64,000 nucleotides of DNA, from assembly GCA_945874765.1 (NCBI GenBank), contig CAMCHQ010000004.1, forward strand, positions 105,618 to 169,617, in the 5' to 3' direction. The notes under the pieces were generated by a model that worked only from the letters and a program-made list of their open reading frames with translations, was not told the origin of the DNA and searched no databases. Origin of the DNA: an uncultured Clostridia bacterium (GTDB taxonomy: Bacteria; Bacillota; Clostridia; Oscillospirales; Acutalibacteraceae). The number at the start of each line of letters is the position of its first letter. Position 1 is the stretch's first letter. Shown piece by piece: positions 42,435 to 49,800 of the stretch. The position numbers were made by a program, and so were the translations under genes.

Positions 42435-42463
42435 TTGATAATACCCTTTCAGCTTGTTATAAT
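42435..42463 (+). promoter_or_regulatory. Promoter of the + strand small gene at 42486
   Basis: TTGATA (42435-42440), 17-nt spacer, TATAAT (42458-42463), 23 nt before the ATG. Confidence 0.75.
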
Positions 42464-42485
42464 CAGCTTGAAAGGAGGTACTATT

Positions 42486-42707
42486 ATGTGGAAATACGAA
42501 AGTCCTATCGGTTTGTTATATATAAAAGAACTCAAAAATAAACGATACGGTCTTTTTTATAACGAAATTCTCATAGAAAGCAGTGCTTCTCCCCAAGCTG
42601 AGGCTGATAATGTTTATATGCACTGCACCGGTCTTTTTGAATGGGACTCTCTTGACGGCACCGTTTTTGATTTGCCAAATGATTTAAGCGAATGGGAAAA
42701 CATCTGA
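42486..42707 (+). CDS. Small conserved protein on the reverse strand of the early operon
   Basis: 73 residues from ATG 42486, chosen because SD AAAGGAGG lies 9 nt upstream. MWKYESPIGLLYIKELKNKR, GLFEWDSLDGTVFDLP. Resembles a small acidic protein with a WKYESPIG start found in clostridial phages and mobile elements. Function unknown. Its own promoter and opposite direction suggest expression in the lysogen. Confidence 0.68.
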   Translation: MWKYESPIGLLYIKELKNKRYGLFYNEILIESSASPQAEADNVYMHCTGLFEWDSLDGTVFDLPNDLSEWENI

Positions 42708-43112
42708 TTATTCAAGACTCATTTGATGTTTCGCTTTTATCGAATTAATTTTTCCTAATGAAGACAGTGCAGATTGCAGATAGTACATAGTTTTATTAAT
42801 TTCGATAATATCGTCTTTCTGCACTGAATGTTTGCGAAGTGTATCATCAATAAAGTGTTTAACATTTTCTTCGTATTCATTTATGATTTGTTCAATCTTT
42901 GACTGCATAAAATCTTGTTTTATAAAGATTTCTTCATCAATTCTTGTTAAAGCTCTTACAGATGAAATAAAACAATATAAAGTCTTGGCATTATCGCTTA
43001 TTATTTTGTTTTCTTCATCTGAACCGGCAGAATTAATTTGCTTTTCAATCAGTTGTACATACTTCATAGCTAAATTCATCATTTTAACAACGAGTTTTTC
43101 ATATTCCGTCAT
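42708..43112 (-). CDS. Unknown helical protein in the cro operon
   Basis: 134 residues, nearly all helical (MNLAMKYVQLIEKQINSAG, FMQSKIEQIINEYEENVKHF). It follows the Cro-like gene in the early rightmost part of the - operon. Unknown. Confidence 0.6.
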   Translation of the reverse strand: MTEYEKLVVKMMNLAMKYVQLIEKQINSAGSDEENKIISDNAKTLYCFISSVRALTRIDEEIFIKQDFMQSKIEQIINEYEENVKHFIDDTLRKHSVQKDDIIEINKTMYYLQSALSSLGKINSIKAKHQMSLE

Positions 43113-43142
43113 AACCTGCTCCTTTCTTTTGATGTTTATATG

Positions 43143-43159
43143 CTACACATTTTGTGTAG
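43143..43159. promoter_or_regulatory. Operator O1 (inside 3' end of cro-like gene)
   Basis: Perfect palindrome CTACACATTTTGTGTAG; same as O2 except the central base. Confidence 0.75.
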
Positions 43160-43391
43160 TTTCATTGTAAAAAAAAGTAGATATATCAACACCGAAATAT
43201 TTGGCTAATGCAATTTTAGCTTCATCTCTCGGAACTCTTATACCTAATTCATAATTTGAAATCGCCGAAACAGTAAGGTTAGTTCCATTTGCTACATCAC
43301 TGCGTTTAAGATTTTTTTGAACTCGAAGATTATATATTCTTTCCCCGATAATTTTTGCCTTTGTTTCAGTTTCAGATTTTGATGTCATCAT
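43143..43391 (-). CDS. Cro-like Xre-family regulator
   Basis: 82 residues. HTH NLKRSDVANGTNLTVSAISN (about residues 34-53) in the Xre/Cro fold. It is divergent from the repressor gene and first gene of the lytic operon. Operator O1 overlaps its stop codon. Its -10/-35 lie at 43430-43425 and 43453-43448. Confidence 0.85.
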   Translation of the reverse strand: MMTSKSETETKAKIIGERIYNLRVQKNLKRSDVANGTNLTVSAISNYELGIRVPRDEAKIALAKYFGVDISTFFYNETTQNV

Positions 43392-43400
43392 ATCACCCCC

Positions 43401-43417
43401 CTACACATTCTGTGTAG
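43401..43417. promoter_or_regulatory. Operator O2 (downstream of Pcro)
   Basis: CTACACATTCTGTGTAG, a few nt after the expected transcription start of the cro-like gene. Confidence 0.78.
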
Positions 43418-43424
43418 CATATTC

Positions 43425-43453
43425 AATATATCACACTTTTATTTCTTTGTCAA
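43425..43453 (-). promoter_or_regulatory. Lytic promoter (Pcro)
   Basis: TTGACA (43453-43448), 17-nt spacer, TATATT (43430-43425) on the - strand; flanked by O3 over the -35 and O2 after the start. Confidence 0.8.
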
Positions 43454-43467
43454 CACATTTTGTGTAT
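43451..43467. promoter_or_regulatory. Operator O3 (over Pcro -35)
   Basis: CAACACATTTTGTGTAT, palindromic core ACACA-TTT-TGTGT. Confidence 0.75.
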
Positions 43468-43474
43468 TTTATTC

Positions 43475-43503
43475 TTGATTTTTTACACGCTCCGTGTTAG
43501 AAT
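43475..43503 (+). promoter_or_regulatory. Repressor promoter with operator O4
   Basis: TTGATT (43475-43480), 17-nt spacer, TAGAAT (43498-43503). The spacer contains ACACG-CTC-CGTGT (43485-43497), a weaker operator that would allow autoregulation. Confidence 0.7.
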
Positions 43504-43534
43504 GTAATTAACCCAAACGAAAGTAGGTATAATT

Positions 43535-43861
43535 ATGTTTAATGAAGTATTAATTAATTTGAGAAAAAGCCAAGGCTTAACTCAAAAAGAATTAGCTGAC
43601 AAGATAGGCTTATCAGCCAGTGCAATAGGAAATTACGAACAAGGCACAAGAATGCCCGATTATGAAACATTAGAAATCATAGCAGATTATTTCAATGTAC
43701 CTCTTGATTCTCTTTTCGGTAAGCAAACCGACCCTAAATCGTTCATATCAGACGATGTTTTAAAATTCGCATTATTTGGTGGAAGTCAAGAAATAACCGA
43801 CGAGCAACTCAACGAGGTTAAGAATTTTGCAAAATTCATAAAGGAGCGTGACAAAGATTGA
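43535..43861 (+). CDS. Xre-family prophage repressor (CI-like)
   Basis: 108 residues. HTH GLTQKELADKIGLSASAIGN (about residues 14-33), followed by a dimerisation-type tail with IADYFNVPLDSLFGK. No LexA/S24 peptidase domain, so it is not self-cleaving; the adjacent ImmA-like protease probably removes it on induction, as in ICEBs1 ImmR/ImmA. The stop overlaps the protease start (TTGA). Confidence 0.9.
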   Translation: MFNEVLINLRKSQGLTQKELADKIGLSASAIGNYEQGTRMPDYETLEIIADYFNVPLDSLFGKQTDPKSFISDDVLKFALFGGSQEITDEQLNEVKNFAKFIKERDKD

Positions 43862-44265
43862 ATGAAGACCTTTACGAATTTGCAGAACAATTAAACATCA
43901 AAATATTATCATTTAGCTTGCCAAATTGTGAATCTTTATCTATTTGTGACGGCAAAGATTATTATATAGGCATTGATGATAAACAAATTGATAATTCTGC
44001 AAATGAAAGAGTACATATTGCTCACGAACTCGGTCATTGTGAAATGGGCGCTTTCTATAATCAGTTTTCGCCGGTCGACACAACGAAGAAGTGTGAAGAA
44101 GTCGCCGACCGTTGGGCGATAAGAAAGCTTATTGATAAAGATAAGTTTTTAGATATGTTAGAATTAGGCTATGATATTTGGGAATTAGCCGAATACTTTA
44201 ATGTTACTGAAAACTATATTAAGAAAGCATATAAATTATACTTTGAAATTAAGCCTGTAATGTAA
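43858..44265 (+). CDS. ImmA/IrrE-type metalloprotease (anti-repressor)
   Basis: 135 residues from TTG 43858. HIAHELGHCE (His56, Glu57, His60) is the HExxH zinc-protease motif of the ImmA/IrrE family. Proteins paired with a non-cleavable Xre repressor degrade it upon DNA damage. Start coupling with the repressor stop supports the pairing. Confidence 0.9.
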   Translation: MNEDLYEFAEQLNIKILSFSLPNCESLSICDGKDYYIGIDDKQIDNSANERVHIAHELGHCEMGAFYNQFSPVDTTKKCEEVADRWAIRKLIDKDKFLDMLELGYDIWELAEYFNVTENYIKKAYKLYFEIKPVM

Positions 44266-44278
44266 AAGAGGAGTGAAT

Positions 44279-45448
44279 ATGGGAATTTTATCAAAAATAC
44301 TTGATTTTATATCAAATTTAACATCAGAAAATACCAAAGATACAGCTAATCAGCATTCATCCGGTCCTATGATTGCAGACGACGGAAATATGTATACAAA
44401 ACTAAGAAATGTTACAAAAAGGTGTGTGCTTGTAAGTGGACTTAATCGTCAAAAAGCACTTGAAAATATCAGTGAAAGCACTCCGGTACACTTTGAGTTT
44501 TCTAATGACAATTCGCAAAAATTACTCGTTGTGACTGATACAGGAGTAGATTTGGGCGAATTTACCGAGGAACGCAAAAATTATCTTTTAGAACATTACG
44601 AAAATATTTTAACTATTAAACCTAAGATTAAAAATATAACCGGTGGTCACAATGGCAATTATTACGGATGTAATATAATAATTGATTCGTTACCAGATAA
44701 AGAGTATTTAATTATTAATAATGTTCTTAAGGAAACTGACGAAAGATTTTTAGTAAATGTAAAATATAATAATGTCGATAATAAACTTATAAAACTACTT
44801 CCGTACAATTTAGAGTTCACATCATCAAGTGGTGGATATATGAATTGTAATTCATATAAAATCGAGGTTAAAAACAGCAATGACGAAATCACATCATTGC
44901 AGTTGACTGCAAAAGATGAAAAGAAAGCAATAGCAAAGGCTAAAGAAATAAATAACAACGAAAATATTGAAATCATTAGTACGAAGCTACTAAAATTTGA
45001 ATCTGCAACTAAAGAACAAATCACCGAGGCAGAAACACTTGGCTATGCAATTCCTGAAAATGCCTGTTATGAGGATGCAGAATGTATTATAAGCAGAGCC
45101 AAAGCTAAAGAATATGAAAACAATATTTCATTAGCCAAAACAGCGGATAAAATAGGCTGTACATTTTCTACCTTTGCATCAGAAAAACAATTAATAAATC
45201 TAATTGCTAACTTTGAAGACGATAAAATTGTAGCAGCATTTTATTTTTATGTTTTCAAAAAGTATAAAGCCGGTACTAAATTAATGAATATGTATACTTT
45301 TAAATATAAAAATCAATGTTTCGATTTTGCCGAAAAGGTTTATAATGACGAAAAAACAATGAAATCAATTAGAAAATCTTTACCTGCTGCACCTGATATT
45401 TCAACCGGAACGGTTGCATACAGAGCAGCTAACAACTTTAATAAATAA
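44279..45448 (+). CDS. Unknown accessory protein in the lysogeny operon (HIRAN-like N-terminus?)
   Basis: 389 residues from ATG 44279 (SD AGAGGAG, 6 nt). Residues about 38-110 (VLVSGLNRQKALENISES, LLVVTDTGVDLGEF) resemble weakly a HIRAN-type DNA-end-binding fold. A central beta region and a C-terminal helical part (LAKTADKIGCTFSTFASEKQ, YKNQCFDFAEKVYNDEKTM) are not recognised. AT-rich codons differ slightly from structural genes. Its place between immA and int is typical for lysogen-expressed cargo. Confidence 0.68.
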   Translation: MGILSKILDFISNLTSENTKDTANQHSSGPMIADDGNMYTKLRNVTKRCVLVSGLNRQKALENISESTPVHFEFSNDNSQKLLVVTDTGVDLGEFTEERKNYLLEHYENILTIKPKIKNITGGHNGNYYGCNIIIDSLPDKEYLIINNVLKETDERFLVNVKYNNVDNKLIKLLPYNLEFTSSSGGYMNCNSYKIEVKNSNDEITSLQLTAKDEKKAIAKAKEINNNENIEIISTKLLKFESATKEQITEAETLGYAIPENACYEDAECIISRAKAKEYENNISLAKTADKIGCTFSTFASEKQLINLIANFEDDKIVAAFYFYVFKKYKAGTKLMNMYTFKYKNQCFDFAEKVYNDEKTMKSIRKSLPAAPDISTGTVAYRAANNFNK

Positions 45449-45486
45449 AAAAAGACCCCTCAGCTACGCCAATAGCTGAAAGGTCA
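45444..45486 (-). terminator. - strand terminator between cargo gene and integrase
   Basis: Reading -, GACC-TTTCAGCTA...TAGCTG-AGGGGTC forms a stem followed by TTTTTTTATTT. On the + strand no T-run follows. It would stop transcription entering from the integrase side. Confidence 0.7.
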
Positions 45487-45619
45487 GAAAGCAGGAGTGA
45501 AAATACACTCAAACTCGCATATAGATTGTATCACACCCCTGCTTTAATGTCAAACAAAATAAGCAGGGGCATTTTGCGCCCTTTTGTAATATGCCTGCTG
45601 CTTGAAAGGGGAATATATT

Positions 45620-46966
45620 ATGCCAAATAAAACAAAAAGCAGAGTCAATGGGGAAGGGTCTTTGTATTTTGACAAAAGCAAAGGACGTTGGTACGGTGTT
45701 GTTACGGTAGGTTTTGACATTAATGATAGACCTATAAGAAAAAAGGTGAGTGGGAAAACTCAAAAAGATGCTCGCAAGAAGCTTGATGAATTAAAAGAAC
45801 AATTGCGAAAGGGAACTTACGTTGATAAAAATAACACTCGACTTTCCGACATAATTACATTTCAAATTGAAAGGGATAAATCCCTAAATATAAATAAAGA
45901 TACTTCATATCGTCGGAGACTTGATACTCTTAAAATAATCCAAGCGCATCGCATTGCAATGATGCCGATACAATTAATCGACGACTTAAATATTTTGAGC
46001 TTTTTTAATTCGATTACTCATTATTCGCAATCTACTATTCGCAAGATTTACGGTCAAATAAATTCAGCCTTTAAATATGCGCAGAATAAAGAAATAATAT
46101 ACAGAAATCCAATCGACCAAATTAAAATGCCTAAATCCGAAATAGCAACAAAGAAAGTTTTTGCCCTGACTGTCGATGAGCATAGGCGTTTTGTTGAGGT
46201 ACTTAATAATGAAGAAAAAAACAACAAATATAGATATATCTTTTTGACTATGCTTACCGAAGGTTGCCGCTGCGGTGAAATTTGTGCTCTCGATAAGGAC
46301 AAGGACGTTAATTTTAATTTTAATTTTTTATCAATTAGGCGAACAATAACAAAGGATAAAAACGATAAACCAATAATCGGCGATGAAGCAAAAACGCAAA
46401 GCGGTCAAAGAACTTTGAGTATGAATAATACCTGCTGCAAGCTGCTGAGGGAATATATTGATACTAAATGGCAACCGAACTCTTGTAATCTGCTTTTTTA
46501 TGATTTTGAAAATGATAAGCTGATAACCACTAATCAAGTTAATGCTGCCTTTTGCCGCATTATTGAAAAATACAATATTATTCCTATAACAGAGGAATTT
46601 AAACCGTTATCTGATAAAAAGCGAAAAAGAATATCCTATAAAAAATATACTTATTACAGGAAGCTTCCTGACGGCACTTTTGAAAAATTAAAAAATGAGC
46701 CACCTCTTGATTGGGAACGTAATTTTGGTAAATATTATTATATCGCAAAAACAAGTTACAAACCGTATAACGTTCATCAGCTCCGACATACTTTTGCCAC
46801 ACGTTGTATTGAAAGCGGAATGCCTGCGAAAGTATTGCAGAAGATACTCGGACACGCTGATATTCAAACAACGCTTAATACATATTGCGACGTGTTTGAA
46901 GAATACGAGAATAAGGCGACAAAGCAAGCTGAACAGTATATGCAACAGTTATCATTAATAGGTTAA
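45620..46966 (+). CDS. int: Tyrosine recombinase integrase
   Basis: 448 residues from ATG 45620 (SD GAAAGGGG). An AP2-like arm-binding N-terminus (GEGSLYFDKSKGRWYGVVTV), a SAM-like core-binding domain, and catalytic TEGCRCGEI (Arg near 216), HQLRHTFATRC (His/Arg near 388) and LGHADIQTTLNTY (Tyr near 421). It ends at the arm-type repeats next to attR. The leader (45485-45619) has GCAGG/CCTGC repeats able to fold over the SD. Confidence 0.95.
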   Translation: MPNKTKSRVNGEGSLYFDKSKGRWYGVVTVGFDINDRPIRKKVSGKTQKDARKKLDELKEQLRKGTYVDKNNTRLSDIITFQIERDKSLNINKDTSYRRRLDTLKIIQAHRIAMMPIQLIDDLNILSFFNSITHYSQSTIRKIYGQINSAFKYAQNKEIIYRNPIDQIKMPKSEIATKKVFALTVDEHRRFVEVLNNEEKNNKYRYIFLTMLTEGCRCGEICALDKDKDVNFNFNFLSIRRTITKDKNDKPIIGDEAKTQSGQRTLSMNNTCCKLLREYIDTKWQPNSCNLLFYDFENDKLITTNQVNAAFCRIIEKYNIIPITEEFKPLSDKKRKRISYKKYTYYRKLPDGTFEKLKNEPPLDWERNFGKYYYIAKTSYKPYNVHQLRHTFATRCIESGMPAKVLQKILGHADIQTTLNTYCDVFEEYENKATKQAEQYMQQLSLIG

Positions 46967-46986
46967 TTGCTCCCCTCATTGCTCCC
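46966..46986 (+). repeat. Paired integrase arm-type site, right end
   Basis: ATTGCTCCC at 46966-46974 and 46978-46986, matching the pair at 6254-6274; the first copy overlaps the integrase stop codon. Confidence 0.65.
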
Positions 46987-47048
46987 TAAGAAAATCATTA
47001 ATGTTTCTAAACATACTGTTTAAGCCGTTTTCAAGATATAATTGATAT

Positions 47049-47073
47049 GTTCAAATCAGGTCACTCCGACCAA
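47049..47073 (+). repeat. attR: prophage right attachment site
   Basis: Core GTCACTCCGACCAA at 47060-47073 equals the tRNA-Pro 3' end at 6117-6130. Right of it is host sequence. Confidence 0.9.
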
Positions 47074-47074
47074 T

Positions 47075-47110
47075 AAAAGGAAGATACCATTTGGTATCTT
47101 CCTTTTATTT
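47075..47110 (+). terminator. Original host terminator of the tRNA-Leu/tRNA-Pro unit
   Basis: AAAAGGAAGATACCA pairs with TGGTATCTTCCTTTT (about 47076-47106), then ATTTATT. Before integration it lay 2 nt after the tRNA-Pro gene. Confidence 0.85.
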
Positions 47111-47122
47111 ATTAGTATTTGT

Positions 47123-47140
47123 AAGACTTGAACTTGCGGC
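47123..47140 (-). repeat. Inverted 18-nt copy of the tRNA-Pro T-arm region
   Basis: Its reverse complement GCCGCAAGTTCAAGTCTT equals 6099-6116 of tRNA-Pro exactly. It lies just beyond the host terminator. Confidence 0.8.
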
Positions 47141-47242
47141 GTGTCAAAAGAAACTACGTGTTTGAATGAATTCCTTTGAAATTCATAATAAACACTCCGT
47201 TTCTTTTTCCTTTTCCAACAAATTTCTAAATTAACACGAAAT

Positions 47243-48277
47243 ATGTTGAAATCAACAGAAAATGCAACCCAAATGCAACCTTTTTTAGAGGCAAATTGTA
47301 CTGTTTTTATATGGCGGTTTCTTGTGATAACAGAACAAGCATATTTTCATTCTTTGGCGACTTATGATTCGTTTAAAAGTATGGGCATTAAGCAATATGA
47401 ATTTCTTGCAATGCTTGATAAGAGAACATCAAATATGTGTCGCTCAATGGACGGCAAGCATTTCCCTATGAGCGAATATATGCCGGGCGCAACAGCTCCA
47501 CCGCTTCATCCAAGGTGTAGGAGCATAACCGTACCGTACTTTGATGACGAATACTCCGACCTTTTCAATAACGGCTCAATGAGAACTGCAAGGAATGAGG
47601 AGGGTAAAACCTACTATGTTCCTGCTGATATGACCTACAGAGAGTGGGAAAAGCGGTTTGTAGTTCAAAAGTCTAAAGGTCTATTGAAAAGAAATAAGAA
47701 AAATGATAAAATAACTATATTCAAAGCAATATCAGACCTTATTCATCCTATAACTGACGAATCTATAAATAATGTCAGCAATATTAAAATTCCTGAGTTA
47801 TCTGATGAAACAAACCAAATAATTTATGAGCAAAGAAAAGAATTACTCAAAGAGGTACAAAAACAGCCTGTTGGTATTGAGGGTTCGGTAATAATCAATT
47901 TGGAAAATTCATCAGTAAATAAAATTCGTTTAGGTGGAGATGGCAAGACCTATATTGATGATATAGATAGTTTCTATTACGCTATACATAATCATCCCGA
48001 TAATGGATGTTTAAGTCCGGGTGACTTAATCAATTTTCTTAAAAAGCGAAATATGTTAGGACTTGAGGCAGTAGGAAATAATGGTTATAGTAGTTCTATA
48101 ATTATGAAAACTGTTGAAAGCGATATTGATGGATATAATGAATTCATTGTAAATGAAATTTATAAGTTTAAAAACAAATATCCTGATTTGAATGTTGAAA
48201 AAGATATTGATTTAATAAACAATTTTTGCAAAATGTTGTTAGAAAAAGGTGAAATATATGGTTTCAAAATCAGATGA
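47243..48277 (+). pseudogene. 5'-truncated MuF minor head protein with C-terminal JAB-like domain
   Basis: The first ~25 codons look non-coding. From about residue 28 a MuF (Mu gpF-like) C-terminal half is clear: FLAMLDKRTSNMCRSMDGKH, APPLHPRCRSITVPYFDDE. After a linker comes a domain with HNHPDNGCLSPGD (JAMM pattern HxHP...SxxD) and an upstream Glu (GIEGSVIINLENS). MuF fused to variable C-terminal domains is a known phage toxin-carrier layout. The N-terminal ~250 residues are missing, so it is likely a remnant; no such gene is in the adjacent prophage. Confidence 0.75.
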
Positions 48278-48398
48278 TTGGTTTGATGATAATTTTGATG
48301 CAGAAAAATTATTAATTCAAGCAAAAGAACTTGGTAAATCAAACAATCAAATTGATAAAGAAAAATTGAAAGAATTTTATAAAAAGCAAAAAGATTAA
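48258..48398 (+). CDS. Small acidic ORF overlapping the MuF/JAB gene; possible immunity-type partner
   Basis: 46 residues (MVSKSDDWFDDNFDAEKLLI ... YKKQKD), acidic head and basic tail, mostly helical. SD AAAGGTG sits 7 nt before the ATG and the start overlaps the MuF/JAB end by 20 nt. Position right after a toxin-like C-terminus fits an immunity gene, but the size is small. Followed by a terminator at 48448. Confidence 0.5.
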   Translation: MVSKSDDWFDDNFDAEKLLIQAKELGKSNNQIDKEKLKEFYKKQKD

Positions 48399-48447
48399 GC
48401 ACTTTACATTAAGTAAGGTGCTATTTTTATGCCCAAAATCAGTAATC

Positions 48448-48482
48448 AGAAGCTGACACTTAATTGTGTCGGCTTCTTTTTA
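48448..48482 (+). terminator. Terminator after MuF/JAB and small ORF
   Basis: AGAAGCTGACAC (48448-48459), loop TTAATT, GTGTCGGCTTCT (48466-48477), then TTTTT. Confidence 0.88.
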
Positions 48483-48602
48483 TATTGACCTGTCGGAAGT
48501 CGAAAAAAGGCCAATATTACATATTTTGACCGCTAATATATAAAATCAAGGAATATATTTAATTAAAATTATAATTTTTTTCTGTTTTTTTCAAAAGATA
48601 TA

Positions 48603-48632
48603 TTGACATAAAGTCGGTATAAATGATATTAT
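48603..48632 (+). promoter_or_regulatory. Promoter of small RNA copy B
   Basis: TTGACA (48603-48608), 18-nt spacer, TATTAT (48627-48632), followed by the same -10 context as copy A. Confidence 0.72.
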
Positions 48633-48638
48633 AATGAT

Positions 48639-48716
48639 ACGTAGTCCTATACCTAAACTACGTATCTCATTAGAAACGTCCTTGGCTCGTATGAGTTGAG
48701 GGCGTTTTGCTGTTAT
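48639..48716 (+). ncRNA. Small structured RNA, copy B (outside prophage)
   Basis: Hairpin 1 ATACGTAGT/ACTACGTAT (9 bp, 11-nt loop) and hairpin 2 AAACGTCCTTGGCTC/GAGTTGAGGGCGTTT (four G-U pairs), then TTTTGCTGTTATAT. About 85 nt including the -10 are shared with copy A at 7015-7101 with few differences, mostly pairing-neutral. The rest of 48399-48863 holds terminators and nothing else recognised. Confidence 0.72.
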
Positions 48717-48734
48717 ATAAAATAAAATGAAGCA

Positions 48735-48774
48735 TAAAAATAGGCACTTGACTCGTTAAAGTCAAGCGCCTATT
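48735..48774 (-). terminator. Terminator of the acyltransferase operon (- strand)
   Basis: AATAGGC-A-CTTGACT (48739-48753) pairs with AGTCAAG-C-GCCTATT (48760-48774); T-run on the - strand side. Confidence 0.85.
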
Positions 48775-48863
48775 ACGTTTGGAGCTGAGAGGGAACTCAA
48801 TCTCCACTTAAATAATATCATATTTTATTTAATCAGTCAACAAAATTTATTGTTTTATATTAA

Positions 48864-49784
48864 TTATTTCCAGCTTTGAATAATTGAAGGGTTGTCAAAT
48901 ATTTCGTCAAGCTTTCTCATAAACGGAACAACGTCGCCGTAATCAAGTGCCCTGTGGTCGATAGCAATTGTAATAGGTAAGATGAGCCTTACTTCGATTT
49001 TATCATTGCCGTTTTCGTCTGTAACAACAGTAGGTCTCTTTTGAGCTGCGTTGATAGCAAATGCAGTTGTTTGAGGCGGAATGATTTCAAGAAGAGCGCA
49101 CATACCTTTTTGCTCACGGTAAATTGAACCGAGGTTTGAAATAGTTGTTGTGCCTTGCTCGATATCATGCTTTGTAAGACGCTTAGTTGTAGGAATTGAA
49201 TAATATTTTTTCTTTGCCTCACCCGAAAGCGTTTTAACCTTGTGCTTACCGGTTTTTGAACCTACAAGTCTGCGAACCGTCTGTAAAATCTTGCCTTGCT
49301 TAAGACCGTTCAATGTGTTGTCAAGTGAAACCTCAAACATAACCTCGTTCATATCCGAGCCTTTTGCACGCATTGCGGTGTTGTTGATAGCTTCGGTCAT
49401 TTGAGTAAGCGTTTTGTTACCCATATCGTGCATATTAACGGTCATCATTTCGCCTGACGGTAAAATCATCGGCATTGAAATGTCAATATGGTCAAAATAT
49501 ATAAGCTTACCTCTGACAAGTTTTCTGTTAAATTCAAGATGAGTATTCATCTTTGGTGCCGCTTTCAAGCCTTCGCAGATTATTTTAAGCATAATTGTGT
49601 TAATTGTGATTTTCTTTGACTTGTCGGTAACACCTTCGTTAAGCTTTTTACATTCCTTAAAAAGCTCTGTAACGTCGGCATCATATGTCATTGTAGCGTG
49701 AGGAATTGTCTCCCAGCTTTCAGATGTCATATTAGATACGATTTTTCTTGCAATTCCGAAATGTTCTTCTTTTACCTTTGCCAT
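48864..49784 (-). CDS. 2-oxoacid dehydrogenase E2-type acyltransferase catalytic domain, stand-alone
   Basis: 306 residues. The C-terminal DHRALDYGDVVPFM (His near 277) is the HxxxD(G) active site of dihydrolipoamide acyltransferases/CAT-fold enzymes, and TISNLGSIYREQKGMCALLE matches the E2 core. Lipoyl and peripheral-subunit-binding domains are absent (usual E2 is >400 aa). Next to a CoA-transferase gene, it may move acyl groups to or from CoA on an unknown acceptor. Confidence 0.8.
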   Translation of the reverse strand: MAKVKEEHFGIARKIVSNMTSESWETIPHATMTYDADVTELFKECKKLNEGVTDKSKKITINTIMLKIICEGLKAAPKMNTHLEFNRKLVRGKLIYFDHIDISMPMILPSGEMMTVNMHDMGNKTLTQMTEAINNTAMRAKGSDMNEVMFEVSLDNTLNGLKQGKILQTVRRLVGSKTGKHKVKTLSGEAKKKYYSIPTTKRLTKHDIEQGTTTISNLGSIYREQKGMCALLEIIPPQTTAFAINAAQKRPTVVTDENGNDKIEVRLILPITIAIDHRALDYGDVVPFMRKLDEIFDNPSIIQSWK

Positions 49785-49800
49785 TTAATTCTCCTTAAGA

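Larger units (their letters stand above)
6117..47073. mobile_element. Complete-looking ~41-kb myovirus-type prophage
   Basis: The element is bounded by the 14-bp core repeats in tRNA-Pro, with the integrase gene next to attR. It holds a lysogeny module, early region, lambda-like head genes, P2-like contractile tail genes and lysis genes with no broken structural gene seen. The main operon runs on the - strand from about 43.4 kb to 7.1 kb; repressor to integrase runs on the + strand. The presence of all modules and intact frames suggests it may be inducible (inference). Confidence 0.95.

Noticed and set aside
45509..45763. 84-codon - strand ORF over the integrase start
   Set aside because: Antisense to the integrase N-terminus and leader; no SD and no familiar protein pattern.
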